From NCBI GenBank assembly GCA_036971615.1, contig JAYKKR010000002.1, forward strand, positions 3,410,001 to 3,474,000: a stretch of 64,000 bases of DNA, in the 5' to 3' direction. The translations under genes were made by a program, and so were the position numbers. Shown in pieces: positions 43,831 to 56,029 of the stretch. Below the pieces are notes generated by a model, which did not search any database, had not been told where the DNA came from, and was given only the letters and a program-made list of their open reading frames with translations. This DNA is from Amyloporia xantha (Eukaryota > Basidiomycota > Agaricomycetes > Polyporales > Adustoporiaceae). Numbering within the stretch: the stretch's first letter is position 1; every line of letters begins with the position of its first letter.

Positions 43831-46508
43831 ATGGCCAGCAGATTGAAACAACTCGCGGATCACCTTGGTAGCGCAAAGTCCAGGATGTCAGTCGCTGCGG
43901 GTGAGTCATTTCCGTCTGAACCTGGGGTCTCGTTCAATCGCATTGACCCCTTCACTCACACGACAACTTGCGGTTTAGAAACATGGGAGAGCGTCCCGCT
44001 TGCGCCCCCTGACGCGTGCGCTGTTGCGTTGTCCCCGAGGGTGCCCATTTTACTGACGCCGCTGATCCGGCAGCATCTATAAGCTGACATACGCATACAA
44101 CGATGACCCGTACCCCCAAAAGGTCAATTTGGGTGTTGGGGCTTATAGAGATGATGACAACAAGCCGTGGATTCTACCCGTAGTAAAGAAGGTGCGCTCC
44201 GGCCTCCCCGTCGACGACCCCCATAGTCAGTAGAAAGTTTTACGGCGTATAGTTTCGCATGACATTCCATGAAAATTTGTGCTTTTGCCTCCAAACATGC
44301 TGACCCGCACAATCTCCGCAGGCGACAGAGATACTCCTCAATGACCCCGCGGTCAACCACGAGTACCTACCCATTACAGGTCTCCCGGAATTCACAAGTG
44401 CCGCAGCGCGACTTGTGCTAAGCCCGGACTCACCTGCTATTGCGGAAGGCCGCGTTTCCAGCGTGCAGACAATTTCGGGGACAGGCGCGAATCACCTCGG
44501 CGCCCTATTCCTCAGTCGCTTCTACCAATGGCCAGAGGGCACGGAGAAGGTGGGGTACTTGAGTGACCCAACATGGGGTGCGTGTCCGCTTCGAGCTTCG
44601 TCAGGTGTACGTATTTGATCTGAGCGTGTCGCCATTGGCTCCGGCTCTTCGCGCGATTCGTTCGTGTCTTGACGCCACACAGTGAACCACTTCCAAATCC
44701 TGAGCGGTGTTGGCATCAAGCCGGTCACCTATCCGTACTACGATCCGGCGACCATCGGGCTCGCGTTCGACAGGTATTTGGCGACGCTCAAGGCTGCGCC
44801 CCCGCGCTCGGTGTTCGTCATCCACGCGTGCGCGCACAACCCGACCGGCGTCGACCCGTCGCGTGAGCAGTGGCTGCAGATCGCGGACGCAGTGCAGGAG
44901 CGGGCGCATTACGTGTTCTTCGACTGCGCGTACCAAGGCTTCGCGAGCGGCGATCTGGACGCGGACGCGTGGGCGGTCCGCGAGTTCGTGAAGAGGGGCA
45001 TCCCGCTGCTGATTTGCCAGGTACGTCACCTGCCCCGTGTGTCCGAAAGGGGGTGACCGGATCTTTTCCTCGTGATGTCATGCTTTGTTAGAGTTTCGCA
45101 AAAAACGCAGGGCTGTATGGCGAGCGCGTTGGGGCGCTGCACATTGTGTCGCCGACGGCGGAGGCGGCCGTGCGAATCAAGAGTCAACTGTCCGTCTTGA
45201 CGCGCAGCGAGATCAGTAGCCCGCCCGCGCACGGTGCCCGACTGGTGCGTGCCCTCTAATTTTTCTTTGCACTCCACCCATGCTTAATTTGTACATTTGA
45301 CACATCCGACCTGCCCGTGGCGTATGGAAATCAACATTACCCATTGTTCATGGCTGCCACTCGTCTGCCCACCAGATGGCGCTCATCATGAACGACGCAG
45401 TGCTTTTCGAGGAATGGAAGCGTGATATTAGGACAATGGCGGAGCGCATCATCACCATGCGAAAGGAACTGCACCGTCTGTTGACAGAAGATCTCAAGAC
45501 TCCCGGCAATTGGGATCATATCGTGAAACAGATTGGGATGTTCAGGTGGGTGTCGGGTTCTGGCTCTGGTTCTAGTCTGGCCTGGTCCGTAGAGATGCTT
45601 CCACCGAGTGGAGTATGTCTTCGCCTGTGTTTGTCATGCATCAGCTGTATTCGCAGGAGCGCGTGGTGGGGGGGCTGGTTGGCGCGGGGTCCTACCTACC
45701 ACGGAAAGAGCAACTGCTCGAGGGCTTGCCTGTGTATGTTCTATGACACTCTTCGGTTATTGCGTCCGAAGCGGTGCGCTGCCACTGTCCCAAAAATTCC
45801 ACGCAGGACAGACACCGCCTCGCCGGCGACTGGCACAGTGACCGCATTCTCATGAATTGAGTTCATTGAATGTTGCAATCGGTGGACGTTGATTAGCGCG
45901 GGAATCCCGCGCGTTTCTGGAGTGTGGGGTAGGTTGAGCGGACATTCGAGAGCATGGCATAGACGCGCTGTGACAGTCTTCCGCGCCTACTGGACTGCTT
46001 TGGATTGTGTTGAGTTCGAGGACGTGCCTAGCGAGGTTTGTGTGTTTGTCGTCGTGGCGGACCCACACGTTCGGAGAAGGGACGGATTCGGATGTTGCGG
46101 CTGTGATCGGGAAAACGTGCACCCGATTGAGCCGAGAGGATGGATGCCGTGGGAGATGCCGAGAGGCTGCGATTGGCAGGCACGGGGAGCTAATCGTGAT
46201 CGGCGCGGGTAAGGGAGGTCGATGATGGGCGGCATGTGTGCGGCATCTTTGCGGCAAGGGGGCTGTCGATGTGATACGCGTTTCCGAGCACGCGCTGTGT
46301 GGGACGGTGTCCAATGGGGGAGCGACAGAAGGCTGACGAGTGGTTTTGCAGCTTCACAGGGATCACGACAGAGCAGAGCCTGGCGTTGACAGAGAAGGGG
46401 CATATCTATCTGACGACGAATGGGAGAATTTCGATGGCGGGGCTGAACAGTCGCAATGTGCGGTATTTTGCGGAGTGTCTAGACAAAGTGGTGCGGGGGC
46501 AGTTGTAG
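43831..46508 (+). CDS. Aspartate aminotransferase (class I PLP-dependent)
   Basis: Eight exons: 43831..43900, 43979..44015, 44074..44191, 44322..44577, 44683..45020, 45092..45244, 45376..45545 and 46352..46508, in phase, 432 aa. The reaction interconverts aspartate + 2-oxoglutarate and oxaloacetate + glutamate. Visible signatures are VNLGVGAYRDDDNKPWILP, ISGTGANHLGALFLSRF, HACAHNPTGVDP (Asn that contacts PLP), the Asp/Tyr pair in FFDCAYQGFASG, and SFAKNAGLYGERVGAL with the Schiff-base Lys277. The C-terminus has TTNGRISMAGLNSRNVRYFAE with the substrate-binding Arg. The N-terminus is short and only mildly basic, so cytosolic location is likelier than mitochondrial. The last intron is 806 nt, against 58-131 nt for the others. 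Confidence 0.94.
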
Positions 46509-47449
46509 GGGGGGGGGGACAAGGGCAGGGATGACCAATTAGAATGGAGTGTACGCTTGTTGACAGTGGAAATAGAAGAGTGTCGTGGCGGAACGAGAGT
46601 TGTGCCCGATAAGGCAAGTGTTGTGAGAGGCAGCCGCGTGGGAAATGACGTCGTGTGAGAGTTCCTGGTGAAAAAAAGCGAAAAGAGGCCGAATGACATC
46701 ATGGGTTGGTTGGAATCTCGGTGGACGTGTGTTGGCGCCGGACGCATCATTTACGGCCAGCACCCGTCGAGGCTGCCGGTTGGCTTCTGCCCTTCACCAG
46801 CTCCCTCTCAATTTCCCCTTCCAGTCGTCCTCGACTATCCACAGGCACGCTCGACCCTCTCCTGCCTTTTTCTGTCCGCTCCCCCGCCCCCGCCGCCGAC
46901 GTCCCGACCGACCTCCGACACTCGTCCCCCTCCCCGTGGCTGCCCCCGCCTGCACACTGCCCGCTCGCCTGCCTGCTCAGTGCTCGCTCTCCGCCGCCGT
47001 CTGTCCCGTGATTCGGCTTCTGCTCCGCCACCCCATTCCGAGACAGCCAACAAGCCGCACATCCGTCCACAGTCAGATTCGTAATCATCCACACACACAT
47101 TAGTAGCCCGGCTCGTGCTGCTCTATATGCCCCAACACTTCTACCGTCCTCTGCCTGCTCTGCTTTCTGCACCTCGTTATCGTCTACATCCTTGTCCACT
47201 TGCGTCATAATCCATCATTCTTCATTCGGATCCTCGTGTCCTCAGCCTAATTACTCCTGACTCTTCTAAAGCGCACGCGCTTACCCTTCTTGTCTCCCGC
47301 CATCTTCACTATTCGCATTCCTCCTATTTGTCTCCAGCGTATGTTGCCTCTCCGCCCTTGTTTTCCTCCCTCACACCCACAACTAAACATTTATAACAGC
47401 CACCCCGTACATGGGAATCCTCCTGTCATTTTTATTTCCCCGATTGTAC
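46509..47449. other. Intergenic region aminotransferase / PP4R1-like
   Basis: 941 bp with no gene seen. A run of nine to ten G follows the aminotransferase stop (about 46,509-46,518). From about 46,780 to 47,400 the plus strand is strongly C/T-rich, which opens long but compositionally odd frames on both strands. I read this as the promoter and 5' UTR of the next gene. Confidence 0.55.
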
Positions 47450-50400
47450 ATGACTGCAGATAATTCTCCTTCGAGCGCTACCAGCTCTTCTTCCCGTTCT
47501 TCCTCGCCACCTCCACATATACCACCCTCCCCCCTCTCTGAGGTTTCTCCGTTTCCTCCAGCCGACTCTCCATCGTCTCCTGTCAAACAGAATTCATTGG
47601 TTGAGTCTTCACACCCCGATACATTTTCCTATAGTCCTCATGCGGTCGGTCTCGGTATTCGCTCACCCCAGCCCCTCATTGGGCCCTTTGGACAGGCTCC
47701 CCGCGCATCGCTCTCTTCTCTGCACCACAGATCGTCCGTTACGCTGCAGCGATCCAATTCGGCTGGGTCTTCAGTCTCCGAAAGACCCATCGAAATGCCC
47801 ACCCGCGCTACGCCGCCATCCGAGGAGCTCAATCTCCCGCTACCCTCGCATAGCCTCTCATACATTTCTCCCCAGCCGTCCGGGGATATCACTCCCCCGA
47901 TCGCTGATATGTCATCAGCCTCCAGTGGACCACCGTCTGCATCAAGCCTGCGTATCGCCATCCCTCCGCCCAACGCCAGCGCCTCCACCTCCACGCCATC
48001 ACCGCCCCTGCTCCAGCCCACGGCCGGAATACAGCTCTCACCAGCGGGCGCGAGTGCCGCCACTGACTCCAACGCGCCTTCCTCCGAGTCCCAGCAACTG
48101 CAGTCCGTCTCTTCCGGCGCGTTTTTCAACCCGAACGACACTACGTTCGTACTCGGCTCGGACCTCTCGATGCCCACGGCCGACCTCAATGTCGATTTTA
48201 CCGAGTTTGATGCCGACGGACTTAGCGCGCTCGAGAAGATTTATCTGTTCTCTAGGAGCCGCGCGGGCTTTCACCGTGTCTTCATCGTGCATGCGCTTCC
48301 GAAATACCTCGGCGCAGATGATGCTGCCGGTGAGAGGTACGCGAATCCGGAGGAGACCGAGTACGTCAGCCCGGCAGAGGCGGTGGAGTATGTTCTCCCC
48401 CTGCTGAATGGCCTCGCACTTGATGAGGGTGCGTTTTTTATTCAAGATCGAGAAGTCTGGTTTACTCATGCATGTCTTACGTCTTGCTACATCATTCGCC
48501 TGGGTTTGCCGTCGGCTAATCACCGCTATTCATTCATGTAAATTTCATTCCGGTAAAATACCTGCTTACTTTCATCATTGCCACCCACAACCCGTGTAAC
48601 ACTGCCTTTCTTTTATCTGCTATGGTCCCTGCGGTTTGGCATGCCGCCTTGCCTCTTTTCACGTGTGCGTACTTCGCGCGTAATATCGTGTGCTTACACC
48701 TGTAGATGAAGCCGTCAAGGAAGCCCTTGCTGCAGAGCTCTTGCCCATTATCTGGTGGTTTATCACACACTGCAGACTCGTCGAGGATGACTTCGGAGAA
48801 GAAGCGGTCACCCCACCATACACCACGGAAGACGCGGGCGTGACACTGATATCCGTCCAGGCGTTCACCCCAATTATGGGCACCCTCCTGCTTAGCCAGA
48901 ACACCCTAGTTGGCGCGCCTGCCAGACAAGCTGTCGTTCATCTCCTTAAGCGGATCTGGCGCGCAGATGAGCGTGAGGACGGCCGCGGACCCCCGCCTCC
49001 GTCTGACGACGAACCGCCCGACCACGACCGCGATGTGGGCCTGTTGGGACGGTCGGAACGCCGCCTGTTCGAGCGCGAGATCGTCCATCAGGTGGTTATT
49101 GGCATGGGGCGTCTGGACATGCCTGACACCGACGACGGTTTGATTTCGAACATGTCCACGCCGCGCAGTGCGGGCGGGCATCACGAGCACCACTCGGAGC
49201 ATCATCTCGAACACCATCTCAGCGCGAGTCAGGACTTGCATCCCGTTGCCCCGCCTGTCCCGGCTTCGGCCCCCGATTCGTCGACGGCGGGTTCAACGCC
49301 GTTGGCGCCGCCTGCAGGTAGCGCCCCCGATTCATATTTCCCGATGGTGACTGCGCCGCATGGCACACCGACTGCGTCACCCTTAATTTCTCCGTCCACG
49401 CAGGGGGTTCCGTCATCGGACAATGACGTGAGGTCGCCTCTTCAGGGAGTTGTTTCGCCTCCGGCCTTCAGATTCACACAGCCTCCACCATCTCCGCTAC
49501 GGACGCATCAACCTACCAATGTTTCGTCATCATCGATGTCCGTCAGCTCGCCTGCGCGCAGCATGCAATCGTCGACCCACGGCACGAGCTCGCCTGCACG
49601 CTTATCGCAGTCCCCTGCGGACTTCTCAGCGTCTCCAGCGCAAACAGTGTCGCCGCCGGCCACATCTCCGTTCTCACCGGTTCAGACGCATGCACAGACG
49701 ACTGTTTCTATCACAGAGGTTACGCGATCGCCCGGTGCGCCTGCCCCGACACCGTCTTCCTCTACGAGCTCCATCTCATCAACACCGTCTCTTACCACCT
49801 CCGCCTCCACTTCCACCTCTTCTTCATCGACATCTCTGAATTCTCCAGCGCAGTTCCATACACCTGGTTCTGCGACGCCCAATGCGGAACGCTTCGTCTC
49901 GATCTTGTCGAGCCCGCGGGAGGAAGACGAAATGAATATCGATGAAGACATGAACATGGCTCTAGAGATGCAGGGCGACGTGGCGATGGCCGACGAAAGT
50001 AAATCCGAGAGGTCAAGCACACAAACTCAAGACTTGCATCTAGATCTGAGTGGAGGCGATACTGAAGCCAACCCCAGTGGCAGAGGCCTCGGAATTAGCG
50101 TTGCGGATGTTCAGGAGACCCAGAATGCGCGCATGTCGACGTGGCTGAGCTCCGGGCTGCCTGAGACCGATGTGAACATGCAGGATGTCTCGGGGATGGC
50201 TCAAGGAGGCGACGGTGCGGAAATGGAGGAGGAGGACAACAGTGACGATGCGGCGGAGGCTGCTGTGGGCCGTTTGTCGAGCATGAGCTTGATGGCAGCT
50301 GTTACCGCTAGTGGTGAGTGTCTCTGGCTCCACGTGGATAGTATTTATCGGTCTGGCGTATGGTGCAGGCCACTTCATGCCTGTAACCATTCTATCATGA

Positions 50401-52124
50401 TTGAGATGCTGATGATTTTTTTCGTTGTTATGAAGGTACTCTGAAAGACGACACCAAGACGGCATTTGTCGCAGAAGTCGAGCGGGTAGGGCGAGATCCC
50501 GTTTACTGGGTCAGAAGAGAAGCTGCTTTTGCAGTAGGTGCGCTGGCCAAGGTCGTTCCCGATGAGCTGGTCAACTCTTCTCTTGTGGGTATTTCTTTGC
50601 ACGGTGCACGGCTCTGATTATTGATTTTGTCCGTTTGACTAGCTTCCTCTGTTCGAGTCCCTTTGTCGAGACCCGACGTGGCACGTCCGTCATTCTGTCC
50701 TATTTGCCCTCCCGGCTATTTTAGCCCGTTTGCCGCCAAGTCGCAAACGTCCGCTAGCATTGGACGTCATGCTTCCGCTCTCTTCCGATGAATCGCCGAC
50801 AGTCCGCTCTGCTGTCCTCGAGGCACTAGGCGAAGTTATGTACACTTTCATCGACGTCGAAGGCGGGCCGCCACAAGAGCTTCTCGATATGTTTCTCGGC
50901 GTCCGTGATGAGACCACACGCACTTCACCGACGCACAGGAACGCTCCGTTCATTCGATCACAAGGCTCGAGACCGGTGTCCGAGTCAAGCTTCAGCGACG
51001 CTTCAGGTCCAGAATTGAATACCGACCTTGATATTTATGACGACCCTTCCCGACCGCTCGTTTGTGCCTTTAATTTTCCGGCTGTCGCCCTTACTCTCGG
51101 ACGCGATCGCTGGCAAGAGTTACGTAATCTCTACCGCACATTAGCACAGAGTCCGACATTCAAGGTGCGACGCACTCTTGCTGCGTCTCTGGGAGAGATG
51201 GCAAAAATCATTGGTCCGGAACACGCACGCGAGGACCTGATGGACGTCTGGCGGGCGAGCATAGGTGCCGAGGACACCGACGTACGCTTAAAAGCCGCTG
51301 AGTGTGCGGCTGTATTTGCTCGCGCCCTGGAACTACCAGAGCGGGCGTATGTGCTCGAGGATTTGGGACGGGAATTCAGCACAGGGAAATTAAAGGGCTG
51401 GAGAGAACGTGAAGAGGTCATGAAAAGTCTTGCAACCTTTTTGGATATCCATGGCGTGGACGACGATGTTTTAAGGAGATTGCTCATGCAGGGGTTGGGA
51501 GATCGTGTGTCTGCAATTAGAGAAGCTGCAGTATCTGTGGTAGGTCTCTTTCGCATGAATGACGTGGCCATCTTCTCACTGGGCATTCCAGACACCCGCA
51601 TTTGTCAGAGCTTGGAGATCCACTCCCCATTTGATAAACGCACTTCGAGAGGATATCAGGGCACTAGCTCACTCTGACTCGTATCGCGAGCGGACGACCT
51701 TCGTGACCTGCGAACAAGCGATTCTTTTCTCTGAAAACAGCGACTTCGTCCTCTTCGATGAGAACTTCTGGGAGATACTGGCCTTTTTGACCCGAGATCT
51801 CATCGTGGATGTGCGCATACGGGTGGCACGTCTCTTGGGAACAATTTCCGGTGCGTGAGATCCCTGGCGATAGTTGTCTGTCTTGCGGTCCGAAACTGAC
51901 TCAACAATGCAGATGACCACGCTGGTGATGTGTCCATAATGGCGAGGCTCCTTGCCCTCACCGAGCGACTAGAGCAGGACAGCTCACAAGATGTGCGGGC
52001 TTTCGCGCTCTCTATCAGATCTCGTAGCACAAGCCCGCCGCGGCCGAGCGCGTTACGGCCCGATATGACGAACAGCGCGGTCACTTTTTCTCGCCCTCCG
52101 CCACCGCCACCGGGCCCGAGCTGA
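47450..52124 (+). CDS. HEAT-repeat protein similar to protein phosphatase 4 regulatory subunit 1 (PP4R1)
   Basis: Six exons: 47450..48428, 48706..50313, 50436..50584, 50643..51539, 51592..51850 and 51913..52124, in phase, about 1,367 aa. An in-frame ATG at 47411 could add 13 residues. The order is a Ser/Pro-rich disordered N-terminus (1-240), an alpha-helical segment (ALEKIYLFSRSRAGFHRVFI ... EAVKEALAAELLPIIWWFI), a large low-complexity insert (about 430-850), and then HEAT repeats (VYWVRREAAFAVGALAKVVP, PTWHVRHSVLFALPAILARL, PTVRSAVLEALGEVMYTF, FKVRRTLAASLGEMAKIIG). The block FNFPAVALTLGRDRWQELRNLY is the strongest link to PP4R1. These scaffolds bind the PP4 catalytic subunit and direct it to substrates. 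The tail is Pro-rich. The intron at 48429..48705 is long (277 nt). Confidence 0.8.
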
Positions 52125-52716
52125 CGATTCACGGGCTGAGCGTATGTATTCAGACTCCCGCGCACGCTCTATCATCAGCGCCCGTGATCTTTCGGTTCGC
52201 AGTAGCGTCCACAGACGGCAGTTTCCACCCAGCTGGAAGCCAGATGTCTAGTCCTGTCCGGGAGTGTTGCTGTCGCTACTGTTCTTGCGCGATGGAACCT
52301 CCTGAGGCATGACGGGAATCACGTCGATCGGATAAGATGGCTCTGCGCTTGCTGAATGGATGAAGTCGCCCAGCTTGCGTCGCATCACCATGAAACTGGT
52401 CACTACGGTCGATTTCGATTTCAGCATGATAGCGCTGCCGAAGACTACTTTCAATCGCATTAATTGCGCGAGTCGCGTCTCGATAACTTATTCTCTACCG
52501 CTAAAATTACACGTCTTTGATAACACCTGCATGCAGAGCAGACGATATATTGTAGACGAACCTCGTTGCATTAGTATTGCTATTTACTACTATAATAAAT
52601 TTGATTCAGGATGATGCTCCATTCATAACGATGTGTCTTCCCAAATCATCAACCAGGACTCAACATCTGCTGTATACAACACGCGGATTGTGCAATAATA
52701 TTGCTTTTGTGCATCC
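52125..52716. other. Intergenic region 3' of the PP4R1-like gene
   Basis: No firm gene. A minus-strand frame 52460..52248 (70 codons, starting MRLKVVFGSAIMLKSKSTVV) has a coding-like look but no recognised family or phase-matched upstream exon. It could be a terminal exon of a lost gene. Confidence 0.4.
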
Positions 52717-52718
52717 TA

Positions 52719-53220
52719 CAGTATAGGACCGCTCCTTGACACACCACCGGTCGATGACACAGCCAAGCCCTGCTCATGCAACTCGCACCCAAATTTCGTG
52801 GTAAAAATCTCTAAAATACCGCAATGTATGGGGCCTACTGCGTACTGAATTTTGTGCAGATTGGGGACCAAATGCGGGAGAGAGAGCAAAAACATTGCTC
52901 AAGGGGGGTCAAAACGAAATTTCGCGGTGGCAAGCCTGCCAAACAACCGACAACAGGTGCTACTCGCGCGAGAAACCCAGTCCAAAATGCCCATAAACGG
53001 CAAGTGTGTCAGGGAAAGGGGTCCACCCTCCGGTGGGATTTTGGACGAGTTAATGCACTGAAGGAGAACTACAGCCGAGACCTCCTTGAGGAATTTATTG
53101 ACGGAACTTCCAGACCATGGCTTTCGTCTGGTTGAAACAGCGCCCGTGATTTCCATGAACATCACATACGGGAGCCTGTTTTCAAATTGGGTGTGTCAAG
53201 GAGCTCGCGGTCCTACACTG
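52719..53220. mobile_element. Short TIR element (MITE) with TA target duplication, Tc1/mariner or pogo-like
   Basis: 502-bp unit with imperfect terminal inverted repeats of about 28-30 bp. The left end CAGTATAGGACCGC then TCCTTGACACACC matches the reverse complement of the right end, CAGTGTAGGACCGC then TCCTTGACACACC, except for one substitution and a 4-bp insertion (GAGC or GCTC) in the right arm. TA lies on both sides (52717-52718 and 53221-53222). No transposase frame is inside. TA duplication plus a CAGT start is typical of non-autonomous Tc1/mariner/pogo elements. Confidence 0.75.
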
Positions 53221-53222
53221 TA

Positions 53223-53867
53223 ATAATACCAATATTGGCGTGCGGTCCATTCCTAAATTTTGAGGTCGTTTCCGAAGATAGTAGTGTAGAAAGAAGGAGA
53301 ATCGATTATCCCCCACAGCAACTTCATTACTGCGCGGTCTTATATTGTAACAACATTGAATGAGCGAGCTAACCGTGTATATTGGTGAGGCTCATGGGTT
53401 TCAGATGACGATACTGTACTTTTGCCATGGTGCGCGGCGAGATTTATACTTTAAAGTTCACGGTTGTTCTCCTCTTTCAGAAGTCACGTGCGCTTCTCAA
53501 GTTTGATGGATCCTTGTGGTATCCATTGTGCAGAAGCCAAATCGGAGCCGTCTTTTGTTCTTTCTATGAAAACGCCGGAAACGATGCGGCGTCACTCTGT
53601 TATAGATACCAACTGATCCAGAGACGCTGAGATCGTTGCGTTCTCTCTTTCCTGCCAGTCATCTCAGCGAGAAACTGGCTAGCATTCCATGTTCGTCTCG
53701 ACCTGAAGAATTTTGATCTGCTGGCGGTATTCACTGAAGGGCTTGTCTGCGACAATTCCTCCGAGTAAAGCATGAAGCTCTTACAAGCTTTCATGAGGGT
53801 CAGGACTGTGGCCTTTTGTCAGTCTCTGTCCTCACTGTCCCACTCGTCCGACTGATGTCAGAGACCC
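53223..53867. other. Interval between the MITE and the membrane-protein gene
   Basis: No gene is supported. The first exon or exons of the gene at 53868..54818 probably lie in the last 250 bp, but I could not fix a start that keeps phase. Confidence 0.4.
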
Positions 53868-54818
53868 AGCGGTCATAATCCTTATCAGCCTTATTTGGTC
53901 GACTCTGCTATGTGTTGAATCGTTCATCAGGTGGGATGCATCGGACGTCTCACAAAGTACGTGGTCATTTTTCCTTAAGTCAATTCCACCTCGAATGTTG
54001 TACCGTGCGCAGGGAATCTCGTTTTGCTATTGATCCTCGTTAACGCGATCACCTCAATCCTGCTACCTGCTCTGTAAGTAGATGTTGAGTTCAGTGATAA
54101 GCAGACGACTCAATTTTTGAGCTGTCTGGAAGGTTGATCGTGAAGTACGCTGCGTGGACCGACGGGGCCCATCTTCTCCTCCTACTTACGTTCCATATAG
54201 GTGTGTCGAGCGGCAATTATTCCTCAATCTTCTAAATAGACATTTTGTCAGGTACTGCCACTCTTTTTACAGTATTCAATTCGACTTTCTCCTGCCTTGG
54301 TCAAGGTAACGTCATTGCTTGGTGTAGAGTTCGTCCAACTGATGAATCTTGTATTATATATTCCACATTGACAGTCGACGATACTGCTTGCAAACGCATT
54401 AACTTGTGTATCCTCTTAGGCAGCTGGATCAACCCAGCGTTGTGTGAGTTCAGATATTCCTAGTGCACGTCATGCACCGACTGATAGTTGAGAAGTACTG
54501 TCCTATGCGGTCTTTTTAGTCTTCATGCTGTTTTGGCAACGAAAACATCCTGAACTGACAGTGCTGCCCGAGAAACGACAATCCGAATTGCCCATGATGT
54601 CGCCTCCCATCGAAGATAGGAGAATTTCATCCAGAGAATTCGCACTTCCTACGGCCCCGGGGCAAAGTATTGATAGGGCAGTGCCTCAGTTACCCTATTT
54701 ACTGTCCGTCCAGGTGGAAGCCGAAGGTGCGAAACGCGATTCATCAAACCGTGAAGAAGAGTTTTCTCCGCGATCTTCAGGACGGTTGTCAAAACGTCTT
54801 CCAAAATGGTTTTACTAG
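53868..54818 (+). CDS. Unrecognised multi-pass membrane protein (5' end unresolved)
   Basis: A chain of phase-consistent exons on the plus strand: about 53868..53956, 54013..54073, 54133..54200, 54252..54443 and 54520..54818 (TAG at the end). The exons encode, in turn, the hydrophobic IILISLIWSTLLCVESF, NLVLLLILVNAITSILLPAL, a segment around AHLLLLLTFHIGTATLFTVF and INLCILLGSWINPALFFML, so at least four membrane helices. A basic WQRKHPE boundary follows, then an 80-residue Ser/Pro/Arg-rich cytosolic tail ending RLPKWFY. All internal introns are 51-76 nt with GT-AG ends. Upstream exons must exist, as the first one listed has no start. I do not recognise the family; no transporter or receptor motif is visible. 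Confidence 0.55.
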
Positions 54819-55197
54819 CTGGCGGTGGAGCTGGAATCTCCTTCGAGCTTAAATAAGAATTTGTCGGTGTAGTCTTATTGCATTTTTCGAGTCCCATGCG
54901 TGTCCCATGAATGAGTGAACCAGAATAAATGAGGACTGTTGGAGTCGGCAACTCAAGAACAGCTTTCGATCTTGCGTAGTATTGGGCGCTTACCATGACT
55001 TCTAAAGGACAAAGTTCTACACGAGCCACGTGGGACAGACGGCCTCCTGCAACCGCAGGCTACTTGACTTCCACAGACACCTCATCTCGTGGTCACTGGT
55101 CTTGGTTACATACCAGCTGTTTGGTTAACTTGATTTACTTCTGGCCTCCCACCGGACGACAGCACAAGACGATACCAGGACTTTCGAGCGCGTCAGA
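54819..55197. other. Interval between the membrane-protein gene and IST1
   Basis: 379 bp with no coding exon supported. It presumably contains the 3' UTR of one gene and the promoter of IST1. Confidence 0.5.
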
Positions 55198-55955
55198 ATG
55201 GCAGGCTGGGAACCTACCAGGATGAAGGTTCGAGAGACAGAATCTTAGTCCTAATTTGCGTGGTAGTTGAATGAAGGTTCAACAGTCCCAGCTTCGTTTG
55301 ACTGCGCAGAAATTGGGCCAGTTACAGGACAAGATGGAATCACAGGCCCAAATTACGCGCAGTGACATCGCTACTCTCCTGAAACAAGGCAATATTTGGC
55401 TGGCTCGAGCGAAATCTCGAAAACTGATGAGTGAAGATATTCTGAGTGATCTGCTGCAGACTCTGGAGATGCACGTTGGGGTCGTTCTTGGCCATCTAAG
55501 CGAGCTGGAGCGCAGGTGAGCAGACAGTATAGTATAGTATGACATCTGTCCCAACGTTCATTCAGTGAAGCTCCAAGTCCAGTTGTTTTTGAAGCAGCTG
55601 CGAGCATAGTTATTGCAGCTCCTCAAGTTGATTCGCGAGGTCTGCTTCATGTACCTTGGCGGTTTGGTCGTTCTCACTGAGCTCTCACTTCGAGTGTCTA
55701 GATCTCCGCCAAGTCAGGGAACTCCTTATACAACGCTTCGGACCAGACTTCGTGCGGTCCGTTAATGAATACGCGTCGGCCAGGGTGAGCACATTTCATG
55801 TTAGGCCACAATGTTTAGCTAACTAAGTACTGTAGGTCCGAGGGGCACTCGCTGCACGTCCGCCCACAGCAGCGAAACTCGATCAATATATTTTCGCCAT
55901 TGCAAGAGCGAACGGGGTGCAGTGGCTCCCTGACCCTCAATCACATGAGAAGTAG
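55198..55955 (+). CDS. IST1: IST1-like ESCRT-III regulator (regulator of Vps4)
   Basis: Exons 55198..55227, 55277..55515, 55566..55639, 55702..55784 and 55836..55955 join in phase to about 181 aa. The 10-codon first exon gives MAGWEPTRMK, completing the usual W.P..K start before VQQSQLRLTAQKLGQL. The helical IST1 core follows: AQITRSDIATLLKQGNIWLA, LQTLEMHVGVVLGHLSELE, SPVVFEAAASIVIAAP, DLRQVRELLIQRFGPDFVRS and LDQYIFAIARANGVQWLPDP. Ist1 binds Did2 and Vps4 and tunes ESCRT-III disassembly at endosomes. The protein is short: the usual acidic/proline linker and C-terminal MIT-interacting motif are missing before the TAG at 55953-55955. The TBC gene starts 75 bp later, and a 59-nt in-phase intron (55952..56010) could fuse the two. 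Confidence 0.82.
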
Positions 55956-56029
55956 GCTTGGCTTCCTCTGACCAAGCACTTGAGATCGCGCTCATAGGTG
56001 AAATTCCTAGGGTCAATGCTATTTCCGAA

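Noticed and set aside
45850..46403. Overlapping frames inside the long aminotransferase intron as a nested gene
   Set aside because: No recognised domain and biased composition; kept only as a note on the unusual intron.
46668..47208. Several 100-150 codon frames on both strands before the PP4R1-like gene
   Set aside because: The stretch is strongly C/T-rich on the plus strand, which removes stops in several frames; peptides are low-complexity and resemble UTR sequence.
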